Positions 22,301 through 33,964 of a stretch of 64,000 nt of DNA are shown here, piece after piece. Numbering within the stretch: the first letter of the stretch is position 1; each line of letters starts with the position of its first letter. Position numbers and translations under genes: made by a program. Under the pieces are notes generated by a model. It was not told where the DNA came from. It searched no databases and saw only the letters and a program-made list of their open reading frames with translations. Origin of the DNA: Acanthaster planci (Eukaryota; Echinodermata; Asteroidea; Valvatida; Acanthasteridae); the NCBI RefSeq assembly GCF_001949145.1, contig NW_019091378.1, forward strand, positions 1,134,558-1,198,557, read 5' to 3'.

Positions 22301-25300
22301 GCAATCCTCATCTTTGTTCAAGTGATTTTAGCGCTGTGGTCAAAGACCCACTTCCATCACAGTTTTTGTTCAAACCAAACTTGGTCATAATGTTCTCCTG
22401 TTTTATTTCTTCCGAAGATGACCCTCCAATAGATGAGTTCACCATGGAGCGCATCATTGAAGAGTGTGAGACGCAGGTAAGGTTTCCCCCCCCCCCGGCA
22501 GTATAACAGTAATTGCAGCTCTTGTCACGGCAAAATAATGCCCACCGCAGTCAAAGCTGTGTTGTGTTTTGCTGGATTGAGTCGTCAGGGCAGTGGGTGG
22601 GGAACACGAGTGTAGGAATAGGTCTTAGGATGGTGTGAGTCCAGTTTACCGCAGCAGAATCCACCGTTGCATTTGTTGGTTGCATTTCTCTGAATGGCTC
22701 TTTGACAGCCGTGTTGGATATAGTTGCATTTGAAAGGGTATGCAGAGAAACTGACAAGTGAGTTAGAATTTGCCACATGATTTTTTGTTTGTTTGATATA
22801 AAGTACTACTACCAAGTACTACATTTAATGTGTATGTTGCAGCAGGGGATTGAGTCATCATTTGTCCCATGTGCACCTGCAGCTGTTTAAAGTCAGAAGT
22901 TTGTTTTTGAAGAATATACATGGTTTAATCTTTGGCTTTTTTCCCTATCTAGTGCCATAAAAACATGGAGCATGCAATGCAAACTGAGGAAGGACTTGGT
23001 ATAGAATATGACGATGATGTCATCTGCGATGTCTGCAGAGCCGTAAGTTAATGTTCCAGAAAATGATAAGTTGCATTCGTAATTGTTGTCTTCCCTGCCC
23101 TCTCCCACCAATGTAAAAGTAAGGCTTTGTTTTTGTACGTTTATTGACTTGCATAAAATTTTAAAATCTTTTTGGAGGGTGTGGCAGAGGAAGGAATCGA
23201 ATGGACTGTCTCTGTATGTTCCTGCAATAAATATGAATGAATGTCTTGATTTCATTGTCTGTAATCAAAACTGAAATCACTACCTTCATCTAATTCTTTT
23301 TTTTTCTCCCTTGAGTCCTTCCAAATTTACTGCTGTGGCACTGACTTAGTGCGTCAAATTCACAAGCTTCTATTTTTGACATGGCTGGGCTCTGCCTCCA
23401 AATCCTGAATAAATTATCACCAAAGTCTTGCCTGGATGTTGACATCACTGGGATGGCAAATAGTTTCAGAGAAGCTTGAGAATTTTTCAGTGCAGCTGGT
23501 CCAAAGTTCATCCCCCCCCACACTGATGTAACCTGTGGTTTTTTTGTCCTCGTGTTGCCCGAGGGACAGAGTAAACCAGTTTTTGTTACACTGGATTTGT
23601 TTAATCATTTTGTGCGTATGATGTTTACAGCCTGACTGCGAGGAAGGGAACGAGATGGTTTTCTGTGATAAGTGTGACATCTGTGTGCATCAGGTATGTA
23701 ACAACGCGTTTGTTTTCCTTTGCTGGAAGCTGTGTATTTGCATAGGTTTTCCTTACTATTTAGGCCTTTGGCTCAGTCATAATGACGGACATTTTTTGGT
23801 TTCCTTTAATATTTGATGTCTTGGTCAATTGAGAATGGGTAACTTCACCTGAAGACTTTGCATGGTGGCCATTTGTTTGTGGATGGCGCCAAATGTTATT
23901 TGGTTTGCATAAGGGATTGGTGACTGCAGTTTCTAAGTTATTTAAGTGAGATCCGTGCAATTTAAGTTTGAAAAGATGAACGACGATGGTTGTTTATGAC
24001 TAGGCACCTCAGAACAGCTCAGGTGCAAGAAAGAATGAATGATTCAAGGCAGGGCTAGTTCAGTGAGTCTGAAATGTGGCATCTTTGAAGCAAACTCTTC
24101 GTTGGTTATCTTATTGCAAGGTTTTAATTTCAACTGGAGTCAGCCAGTTTCCTTCATTTTTACTTAGGGCTTTGCTAAATATCCGAATATTCAATCGATT
24201 GTTGAATATTTGAATATTATAAGAATTTGAATATTCGAATGCAAAGTGCGTGAAAAGGAACTGAAAATTTTCTTTTGTTTTAAATGAGAAAAATTGCGCT
24301 ATGGAGGCTTGTTTCAAGCAGATTCAAATGAAAATCTTACAATCTTACAATGATTTAAAAAGTAAATTATTCATTAAACAATTTAAAAGGAATAGAAATT
24401 TTTAACAGGGCAAGAAGTCTTGTTCATCTCTTCAATCTTGCTAAATCGTGGCTGGAGATACTCCTAGATGTGAGAAGCTATTATATTGATCATTATGTAC
24501 AATTGTGTGTGTTATTGCAACTGATTTTGTATGTGGTTAGTTCATCAACAATCTGCCGGTCGGTGCAACTGAATATTCAGATATTCGATCAAACTGAAGG
24601 TTGAATATCCAAAATGAGTCAACCTTATTTTTAACTCCATGTCACCACAAGTTGAGAACACTGTACAGAGTCATATATAGCGTGGATTTTTTTCATTTTC
24701 CCTTATGACTTTCTGTCTGTCTCTCAGGTACTGCGAATTTCTTGTACATTCCTTTTTGTACGTTATTTTCTTCAACTGATATCGAATTCCTATTTGTGTT
24801 TTCCCACCAGGCATGCTACGGCATTGTGAAGGTCCCAGAGGGAAGCTGGATGTGCCGTACCTGTGCTCTGGGCCTCCAGCCCGTATGCCTTCTATGCGGG
24901 AAGAAAGGTGGCGCCATGAAAAGCACCAGGTCAGTAAATGCTTCCAATTGGCATATCCCAATTGAAGGGGGTTGGAAATAGAAAAATGCCTGGAAATATA
25001 GGTATGTTACACATGACTGGGAAAATAAGCTGATATAAAAAGACGGTGAGGAAATGTTGATTCTGGAGCCTGATATTAACTGGCATGCATAAAATGCAAA
25101 CAATACAACTTAAACCAATATTGTCCTAAGAGAATGGGCCAATATTCGCCTCGACCTTGATGCATTTTTGGAGGCTTCCAGAAGGCTATTCATGAAATCG
25201 CATGGGGAGTTATGGTTCACCAAGCTTTAATTTTCAAGGTGAGAGGGCATAGGTTACACAATTTGTTACCTGTCTAGATACATCCAGCTTGCTTTGGCAG

Positions 25301-28300
25301 GATATGCCTTGTTTTGGTGGAACACTTGCTGACAGTGTCCCACAGTCTGCTTTAATGCGTCACTAGTTCTGTGGGGTGAAAGCAAAGAACTGAATTGTTT
25401 CACTCTTTTCTTACATCTGTGCTTTAGAAGTGGCACAAAGTGGGCCCATGTGAGCTGTGCCTTGTGGATCCCTGAAGTCAGCATAGGATGCGTGGAAAGA
25501 ATGGAACCAATCACCAAGATATCCCAGATACCGGTAGGAAATTCACCTTTCAGATGCTACATTTTAGTATTCTTCGATGTGCAGTACATTCTTTTTTGGA
25601 ACAAAGGACAATGATGGGCCAAAACTGTTGGGACTCAGACGTTACCGTCAAGTCAAGTGAGATTGCTGTATAAATCCAGAGAGGTCATAGATTCCAATTG
25701 ATAAAAGGTCATGACTTCCAGTGGAAGTCCGAAGTCGTAAAGTGAGAAGCCCAGTAGTGTAATGTATTGCTTGTTTTTGATCTGCAGGTCAGTCGTTGGG
25801 CATTGATATGTAATCTATGCAGGATTAGAACTGGTGCTTGTATACAGTGCTCGGTGAGTAACTATACAGATGACTACGCAGTAGAGTCAATTACGTATTT
25901 GGTCAAAGTAACTATGGATTAACGGTGACAGTTGAAGGTGATTATCTCGTTACTGAAGGCAAAATGAATTGGAATGATTTGTGGCTGACTGGTAATGACT
26001 TGTGATATTTTGTGATACGAGTCATTCCATGGCGTTGGGGCACTATTTGTGAAGGTGTCCTTGCTACATGGGTAACTTTTACCACCTGTCATGACCCATA
26101 GAGTAGGTCATTTACTCTGTCAAAATAACACATACCTCTGTATTCAGCCTTGCAAGAAGTATAAGTTGGAATCCACATGCAGAAAAAAACTGTTCATTTT
26201 GTACGGAGCCCACGTCACGATTGACACCGTCACAAATTGTGCCCCAACCTCACGGAATGACCCATACACTTGCGTGAATGAGGGAGAGATAACCCTGAGC
26301 TACAGCTTTCAGTTGCAGAGCAGTGCAGCTTAACGTAGTTCTTATGCACATATTTCCTAGGCTGTGTTATTGCTTCAAATGTGTGTTGGGTTTGTGGCTC
26401 TCTTGCATTATCGTGAAGAGCAATACTTGAGCACATTTTTTTTCCCTGCAGGTCAAAACCTGTAAGGTAGCGTATCACGTCACCTGTGGTTTCCAAAATA
26501 ACTTGGAAATGAAGACGTTCCTTGATGAAGAAGTGGAAGTCAGATTTAGAGTGAGTAATAAGTAATAAGTAATAAGGTGAAAAAGAACACAAAAAAATAA
26601 CCTTGACATTTAAATAAATCAACATTTTGTGATCAATATTTCATCCCAATCAGTACAATATCGTGCATTTTGTAATGTAATTTGATGGCTTTAAAGTAGA
26701 TATAAATATTTCCAATGAAGAAGAGCAGAGACTTGATTTGTTTCTTAATGTAAACAAGTTGATTTGTGTAAAGTGTCAAAAATGTGAATACATGACAAAC
26801 CTGTGCTTATTATTCAGTGAATCAAATTATTTCCAGAAAAAAACAAGCACTTTCCTTGTGGAATACTTCATATTGATAACATACTAATTTAGTCAGAAAG
26901 AGTCATTTTTCAGTACCACCCCCACCGTCTTTTGAAGCCCGGCATCTTACGTTGCATTTCCTCCATTTTTAGTCCTACTGCTTGAAGCACAGTAAGAAAC
27001 GCAATCCTGATTCGGACCCAGATGGCTCACCCCAGAAGACGCCCTCGACGGGCACACCCAAGAAGGAGAAATCCATCGAGGAGAAGGACAACGAGAGAGC
27101 GATAAGGTGAGATGTGGCAAGCTCTTTGTATGTGCTGTACTTCCCGTAGTTGTCCGGAAGCCATGCCGTGGGCGTTCACCAGAATTGTCCACAGGCAAAT
27201 GTAACTGAAGCCTGCTGATTGCTCTTTGTTTCACAGGATACAAAACATAACCGAGGACTTCTACAAGTATGCTAAAGCGAAGGACGTGGCCAGCAATCTC
27301 AATATGAAAGATGACCTGGAGATCGTCGACCTTGTGTTTGAGTATTGGAAGTTGAAACGAAAGGTATGTCATACAGCAGATTGGGCCTAAACACTGCAGC
27401 GTACGGTTGGCAGTATGAACAATGAAAGCGACCCGAAACTGGTCAGTTCATACAGTTTTTTCCAACTCTCTAGATGGGCTGAGCAGAGCTGAGCTGGGTT
27501 CCCAGACACACATGTACAGGTGCACTTGAAAACCCAAATGCAGGCAAACAGTATGCCAACAACTTTAGTTTGTATCCAATCAGTTCCACGCTGTTAGTCC
27601 AGTTTCCGATGATCCCATGATTGCGTTCATTGTTTGCAGTGACCTAATAAAAAACCTGCTTTACTTCAGGTTTATGTCAGCCTTTTGGAATGGTGGTGTT
27701 TTTAAAATCTTAGCTAAGTTACCCCAGTCTCAGACTTCATCTCTGATGTTTAAACTGCTTGTGCACCTGTAATGTTCTAACTAACTGAAATTATTTGTTC
27801 TTTGGTTGGTAGCACACAGCTCTTACATTCTTATACCAAAAACGTGACTTTTTATTGAGCTGACAACTCAAAAGTTGGTACAAGGTAAATTAATTGACGT
27901 CAGAAATTCAGAAAACCCTCTATTCTGGTGGTACCTGATAAGTACAAAATGGCTACATGGTTTCAGTGTAACATGTGAACAGCACACCCCTTGTTCTGCA
28001 GAAGCAAAGCTACTAGCTATTTTTTAGGGAGTTAATGAGATCCTTCCGTTTCCTTCCTGTCAGTCGGGTTTCAACAAGCCTCTCGTCGTCCTTCAGAAGG
28101 AGGAATCGCCCAGTGACAACGAGGAGTACAGCCTCCATGCCAGGATGAGGATGTTTGTGCACCTCCGCCAGGACTTGGAGAGGGTAAGGACGAGCGATCT
28201 CTGTTGGAAGTGTTGAGGTTGCATTTGAGTTGATTGTCTACGGCTAGCAAAGATGCGGTGTGCCTGTGGAAGCTGCCAGCCAGCGGCTTTATCCATAGGG

Positions 28301-31300
28301 CTGTGCCGAATAACCGAATATTCAATCGATAATCGAATAATCAAATATTATTTTCCGAATTTGAATATTCTAATGCAAAATTCATGAAAAGGAAGGGAAC
28401 ATTTCTTTTGTTTTAAAGGAAAATAAATGCACTATGGAGGATTGTTTCAAGCAGATTTAAATGAAAAGTGACAGAAATCTTTCAACAAAAAGTAAATTAT
28501 TCATTAAACAATTTAAAAGGAATAGAAATTTTCAACTGGGCAAGAAGTATTGTTCATCTCTTCAATTGTGGCTGGAGATACTCCTAGATGTGAGAAGCTA
28601 TTATAGTGATTATAATGTACAATTGTGTGCATTATTGCAACTGATTTTGTATATGGTTTGTTGATCAACAATCTGCTGGTTGGTACAACCGAATATTCGA
28701 TGAAATTGAAGGTCGAATATTCAAATAGTGAGCGCAGTGAGCGGAGCTCTTGCAGCCCATAGCTGGGTTTTTAGGGGAATCCCAGGAGGGATTTCCCCCA
28801 TGTCATTGTGAAGGCATGTTTACAATAAGGCTTTTTGCTGAGTTGTGAGAAATATATTTCTTAGGTCTTTACTTGTTTAAAATTGCAAAATAGTGCAAAA
28901 CTGCAACTTTGTAAACTTGAAATATCAAATTGATACATTTTCAGCAATATTTCTGTTGATGTTTTTGGAAAATCCGTGCTGGGCGGCACAGCAAATTTGA
29001 ACCCAAGAGTCGGGCGGAAATTTACAGTACCGGGTGGTGCCGCCCGGCGCCACCCACCATTGACTAGAACACTGGGCCTGACCAAGTAACCGGGCCCGCT
29101 GAGCCTTTTACTCAGGGAAGTTTCCCAAAATACAATGCCAAAACATGGCAGCTTAGATGAATGATACGAAGGAAAGTTAATACCAGGGTAAATAGTGCAG
29201 AAAAACTGTTGCATGTAGAGGCAAATTGGCTCAAGTCAATTAAGTACAGTCCACTGTGGATGTACAGATCACTGTTATAGCAAAATACTGTTGTAAAGAA
29301 CAAATTCGGTGAATCCCAATTTCTTGAATTTATTCCCCCCCCCACTTTTTTCTATAATAAAGTCCTGGTTAGTTATAACAGTAATTTGTCTGGCCCCTGC
29401 AACTTTGTTAATTTAATGAGAGTCAACCGTAGTGTAAATGACAGGCTAGTTATGTGTGTTTTGGATATACGTTGCTTTCGACAGCTCTAATTCATATTGC
29501 AAATTTAATCTCTGTTTGACCTCTTGACCTTGTTGGGGCACCTTGAGTTATTCAACATTGTTTTTCTGTTATCACACATCGTGCATGCCCGCTTAAACCA
29601 ATTAAGGCAACGTGCTCATTAGAACAAGGGAAGTAATCAAATGTACGGTATTAGATTCTATGCACTGACTCATATTCCACAGACTTCTACCAGTCTCTTA
29701 CCCTTAATGTCAGGCTCTCTCTGAGACTGGAATTTTGGACACGATGTTGGGGATGCATGCTCAACAGGGTTGGCGTGGTTCTAAAAATGTTAGATTAACC
29801 AATTAAAAGTTCTCTTATCGATTAAGTACCATGAATTCCAGATGTAAGCATTTTCTTGTGTTGAATTCCATCAGAGAAGCATTGTCATTACAGTAATGTG
29901 TGCTTGACATGACTGCATCTCAACAGGAGTGTTGTCTTTTCAATCTTACAGGTCCGCAATCTGTGCTACATGGTGCAGAAGAGGGAGAAGCTCAGCAGGC
30001 AAATGGCCTCGCTGCGGGAGGACATTTTCAGGAAGCAGCAGCAGATCTTCAGCGGCGACGTCTCCCGTTTCTCACCAGAGGACCTGGAGTTTGCGGAGCA
30101 GGCCGTTGCCCTCAGCGCCGTGGTCCCCGAGAAGGCTGAGTCAACGTTTGACCTGTTCTCGGAAGTGAGCGTTGATGAAGACAAGGCAAATGAGGAGGTG
30201 AAGCTCGTAGAGGACATAGTCGTAAGCAACATCTCCCGCTCCGAGATGAAGTCAGAGAGTGAGAATTACTCGTCTTCATCCGAAACAGAAAGTTACTATT
30301 GTGATTCAAGGAGTAGCTCAAGGGCGGAGCTGTCAAAGCCGTCTGAAACAGAAGAGAAGTCTGTTGACATGACTCCCTTAGTGGAGTCACAAATTCTTGA
30401 GGTTGACTCCAAGAGAAGTGTAGTGGTGGAAGGTAAAGATCAAAGGTTATATCAGAGATGTGAACCCAAGAGAGCTCAGATGTCTTTGAGTCATACCCCT
30501 GAACTACCTTACTCTGTCAAAGGTAGTACAGTCAGGCAGAACGCACATCTAAAACGGACTGCGCCTGAGGAAGCTCAGTCTGAAAGTATACAAACAAAAC
30601 GTAAGTCTAGGAACGGTAGATATAGTCATAATTCAGAGAGAAAATCTAAGATAACATCTTACTTCAAGACCGCTAGGTCAGACTCCTCTCAGCTGGACGT
30701 CAAACAGCCTCGGGAAAAAGCAGGCACAGGTCAGATGCGGGAGAAGCCTACCAGGCAAGCAGCCAGACATCATCGGCAGACAACACTCTCCCCAAGGCAG
30801 CTACAGATGAAGGAGGAGGCAGCCCGCCTCAGGGAGCAGATGTTTGCCTCCAGCCCTGCCTCTCGGGCCATCCTTAGTGGCTACCGCATCCCCAAGAAAA
30901 AGTCCATCCCCTCCAGTGAGTCCTCGCCCCCTGCCATGGAGGCAGACACGGCCCCACCCACTTCATCACAGCCGCCTCCCCCCAAGGAGGACCGCATTCG
31001 CGCGGCCACCCCAGAGACCAGGAGTGTGCGGCGGAGGATCGAAGACGAACTGGACCGCGAGAGCAACTGCAGTGACAGGCAGTTCGAGAACATTGATGCA
31101 GAGGTCAGCATCTGTCTCCAGGGCAAGGAAGGCACGCCGTCTCTCCCAAGCTCCTGTGATTCGGAAGACGATATCATCATCGTTGACGATGACCATCAGG
31201 AGCAACTGACCAAGCAGCTTTTAGCCCAGAGCTTGAGTAGCTCAGGCACAAAACTCAGCAGAGGCCAAAGTGTAGATAGTCCTGATGTCGACAGTAGAGT

Positions 31301-31376
31301 CAGTGAGAACAAACCTGTCACCACACGGATATATGATGCTGCTTATCGGTTGCTCAATAGTGCGATTCCGCTGTAG
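16302..31376 (+). CDS. JADE: JADE-family PHD-finger scaffold of the HBO1 acetyltransferase complex
   Basis: Fourteen coding exons splice in phase to 950 codons plus stop: 16302-16397, 18775-18968, 19679-19833, 22418-22476, 22953-23042, 23631-23693, 24811-24929, 25428-25533, 25788-25853, 26452-26550, 26973-27106, 27237-27363, 28064-28183 and 29952-31376. Residues about 30-170 match the Enhancer-of-polycomb-like N-terminal region ([46 protein letters not shown]). A C4HC3 PHD finger follows at about 193-240 ([22 protein letters not shown]), then an extended zinc-knuckle/PHD2 at about 247-355 ([48 protein letters not shown]). The downstream FEYWKLKRK and [16 protein letters not shown] blocks are also typical of JADE1/2/3. 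JADE proteins scaffold HBO1 (KAT7) with ING4/5 and MEAF6 for histone H4 or H3 acetylation. The last exon encodes a serine-rich tail that keeps the RIPKK motif (788-792). The start is the first ATG after an in-frame TGA in exon 1. Vertebrates have three JADE genes, so I do not choose a number. Confidence 0.95.
16785..18124. mobile_element. 1.34-kb non-autonomous DNA transposon in JADE intron 1
   Basis: The ends are exact inverted copies of CAGGGATGAGATTCTC (16785-16800 and 18109-18124). They are flanked by a direct repeat GTAGGC (16779-16784 and 18125-18130), a likely 6-bp target-site duplication. The CAGGG terminus resembles hAT elements, but hAT duplications are usually 8 bp. The interior has only short ORFs, for example plus 17524-17673 ([10 protein letters not shown]..., about 49 codons) and minus 18103-17873 starting next to the right end. 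No transposase motif is recognised. Confidence 0.75.
21583..22310. repeat. JADE: 48-bp minisatellite in JADE intron, with internal gap
   Basis: The unit GGGTTATGAGACAGGCTCCT + CTGAACACTGCCCTGCAATA + CTCTTGGA repeats every 48 bases. Copies start at 21583 and 21631, then after the gap at 22075, 22123, 22171, 22219 and 22267. The complete copies are nearly identical; only the outer ones vary (GATGG, TATCAG, AATCCTC). Being a multiple of three, it keeps frames open on both strands, but it lies between JADE exons 19679-19833 and 22418-22476 and is not coding. Confidence 0.95.
21679..22074. other. Assembly gap (396 N) within the minisatellite
   Basis: The gap equals 8.25 repeat units, so its stated length is probably not exact. 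Confidence 0.99.
24165..24614. mobile_element. Interspersed repeat, copy 1, in JADE intron
   Basis: It starts AGGGCTTTGCTAAATATCCG and is rich in GAATATTCGAAT. It shares AAGAAGTCTTGTTCATCTCT, GGCTGGAGATACTCCTAGAT and GTGAGAAGCTATTATA blocks with the copy at 28296-28727. The AGGGCT terminus and palindromic GAATATTC edges are typical of small non-autonomous DNA elements. Confidence 0.6.
28296..28727. mobile_element. Interspersed repeat, copy 2, in JADE intron
   Basis: It starts TAGGGCTGTGCCGAATAACC and ends near GGTCGAATATTCAAATA. It runs parallel to the 24165-24614 copy over about 430 bases with many substitutions and small indels. Both copies have the same orientation. Confidence 0.6.
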
Positions 31377-33960
31377 TCTTTTTTCCCTTGCCTTTGTATG
31401 TCTGTCACTTTGTTTCATTGATGCCATGGGTCATGTTTAAGGCAAATGCGTTCCTTCAGGGTCAGTTTCACTGCATGTTTTTTAAATTCTGTCTACAGTG
31501 AGTATTATTGAATATTATTATCAGCACAAGTTTTGAAATTTACCGCCAATTTTTCTGAAATCCTTCCCTAAGGCCCCCATCACACTTTGATGATTACCAG
31601 GAAAACCCCGCTATGTTGTGAAATTTCATTAAAACGTGGCAAAGACCGGATGAAACTAAGAAAATTGGAGAAAACTTTTTCTTTCAAGATTGCAATAGGT
31701 TGTTACTGCGTTGCTTGCACGTGCATGAAGTTCGCAATATATTCTTGGCATCATTAAACTGAGCACGAGTCTCAACTCTGTTAAGATGCAATTGGATCTT
31801 TCCACGATGTAAAAGACTTCAATGCGACTGCACTGCGACCTCAAAGATCACAATACGATGGTAATACGTTCTAGCTGCATATACAACATGTGCGGTATAT
31901 GTGTAGCAAGCTGTCGACTCGTTTCCAAACGTTTCTTACATAAATTGGCTGAAACAGCGCATCCCATCAGTTCTCCGGTGGGCACGGTATAAACTTCTTC
32001 CGGATCGAGCTGCGTTTGTACGCTAAAGAAAGATCTTACAACGATGCTGATATGCAAAGACTATGCATGTTTGCTGTCTTCACAAGGTTAATACCCTGCC
32101 ACTGCAGTATAAAGCCACTACGACCCTGCCACATAAGTTTTGAGCTTACATAACCTCCCTGTGGATGAAGCCCTTGACCACGTTGCTGTCAGTTCCCACT
32201 AAGTTCTCACTGCATTGTGCAAGATCACACCACAATTGGTCACGCTGGCCTGATCTTTTGGAGCGCATAATAAGATCATGCTTGAGTGTGATGGGGGTTT
32301 AAGGGCAGAATCTCACCTTAAACTTGGCTCTGGTGACACCTCTGTGGTTGCTTGTGTCGACTCTTTGAAAATTTCCAATCTGCCCATGCTTGTATGCATG
32401 TTTGAGCTCAAAGCAAAATGTTCTAATAGACATCGGATACAAAGAATTCAGGAGCAAACCAGTTTTATTTGAAAAAGGTCTCTGACTTGGATTGCAACTG
32501 ACTTTCAAATAGAAGTAAACACTATTCCGGTGTGACATTTGGAAATGGGTTTGGTTCCCTGGGAACAGTAACACCAAATAGGCTGCAATGTGTTCCCTTC
32601 AATGCAATGTTTGTTGGTCCCACAACATGCTGACACTGATTTGTTTTGAATGAGGAAGTACTGTTTTGTTCCTTAAATTCCTCAAATCAATCAACACTGA
32701 TTTCAAGTGTCTTATTTCAACAGGACTTGTTTGACTGTCTGACTGGTTTGGTGGTTACTTTTCCATCCTTTGATGAAGCTTGTATTCCAAAATAGATGCA
32801 ACATAAATACAGCTGTGTCCAAAACTTGTGGCTAACATGCATTTCATTGGGAATAGGGATTCGGCCACTAACCAATGATTTCCATAGGTTTTCATGTCTT
32901 TTCCAGCTGTAGCCAGGACTTTTGGACACTCACAGCCCAACTCTTGATGGGTACCACGTGCATGGAGTGTTTTGTATAGTGGGCATTATTCAGTCAAGAA
33001 CTCTTGGGTAGAGATGTTGTGTTTTGCAGCAAAAAGAGGGAATTTTGTTAACCAGAGGTTTCTGGTTTTCTGGTTTCCCCAACTGTTGGATCCGGCATGT
33101 ACACTCCACATTGTGACTTACTGCTTGAGACTTCCACATGTTGGTGTGCATTCAATCTCACCCCATGCTGGAAGGATTTTGAGACCAGCCAGTAATATGT
33201 GAGATGGGATTTGAAAAACCCTTTTGGTCTGGAGAAATGTGCCATTAAGCTGTCTTGCAAGTTGCGTAGTTGAGGATTTTTGAGGATTCAGAGTGGAATA
33301 AGCAGAAATGCGTTCAGAATGACACTATTGATATTGATTGATAATATTGATCGGCCCATAGGTTTTGATTCGCTGTCATGTTTAACGTTTTGGATCTCTT
33401 CTATCGGAGGAGCAGTTTCCATTCTCAAAGGGTACATTTCTGAAATTTACTGAAATAGATACTGTTGCGTGTAATCCTGGCATTTGAAAATTCTCATTCT
33501 AAAAGTTTTTAAAGACCAAGTTGTGTTTTGAGCATATAATGCGATTTGTTTCGCAAAATGGGATTTTGCAGACTCAAACAGTGATTCAAATTGTATGGGA
33601 TTTGTCTTTGGAAGTTTTAACTTCAGGTCGATGCTAAAATGTAAAATGTTGCCAGCAGTGTCGTGGAAAGTTTTTTCTTTTGGGAAGTTTTGCTAAAAAA
33701 CAAAATGCCTCGATATTGAATAATGTGTCCCAATTTCATTTCCATTATTTTAAGTATTTTACATGTGTATTAAGTTTTCTTTGTCTTTGTTCGTGAATCA
33801 CTTTCTATGAATAGACAATTGCCATGGGAATTTCTTTCTTAAAAAAGACTGTGTGTAAATGTTGCATTTGCATCATTGTAAATCCAATTATGAACGTGTA
33901 GATATTGTCATAATCTACTTTCTCATATGTTCTTGAATAAAATGGACTTGTACATAAACG
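31377..33960 (+). other. JADE: Probable JADE 3' UTR with polyadenylation signal
   Basis: No convincing exon is seen from the JADE stop codon to 33960. A canonical AATAAA lies at 33936-33941 after AT-rich, T-rich DNA. A UTR of about 2.6 kb is plausible for this family but is inferred from the signal alone; earlier sites cannot be excluded. Confidence 0.5.
33936..33941 (+). terminator. AATAAA polyadenylation signal, likely JADE
   Basis: The hexamer AATAAA lies downstream of the JADE stop codon in an AT-rich stretch, with no other plus-strand gene between them. Confidence 0.45.
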
Positions 33961-33964
33961 GGAG

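Noticed and set aside
21583-22310. CRISPR-like array
   Set aside because: There are no unique spacers; it is a head-to-tail minisatellite in a eukaryotic intron.
21417-22390. Long open frames of 245-295 codons with 16-residue repeats on both strands
   Set aside because: They come from a 48-bp minisatellite plus N bases inside a JADE intron; a period divisible by three keeps every frame open.
30112-31209. Alternative frames on both strands over the last JADE exon
   Set aside because: Shadows of the JADE frame, which alone joins in phase with upstream exons.
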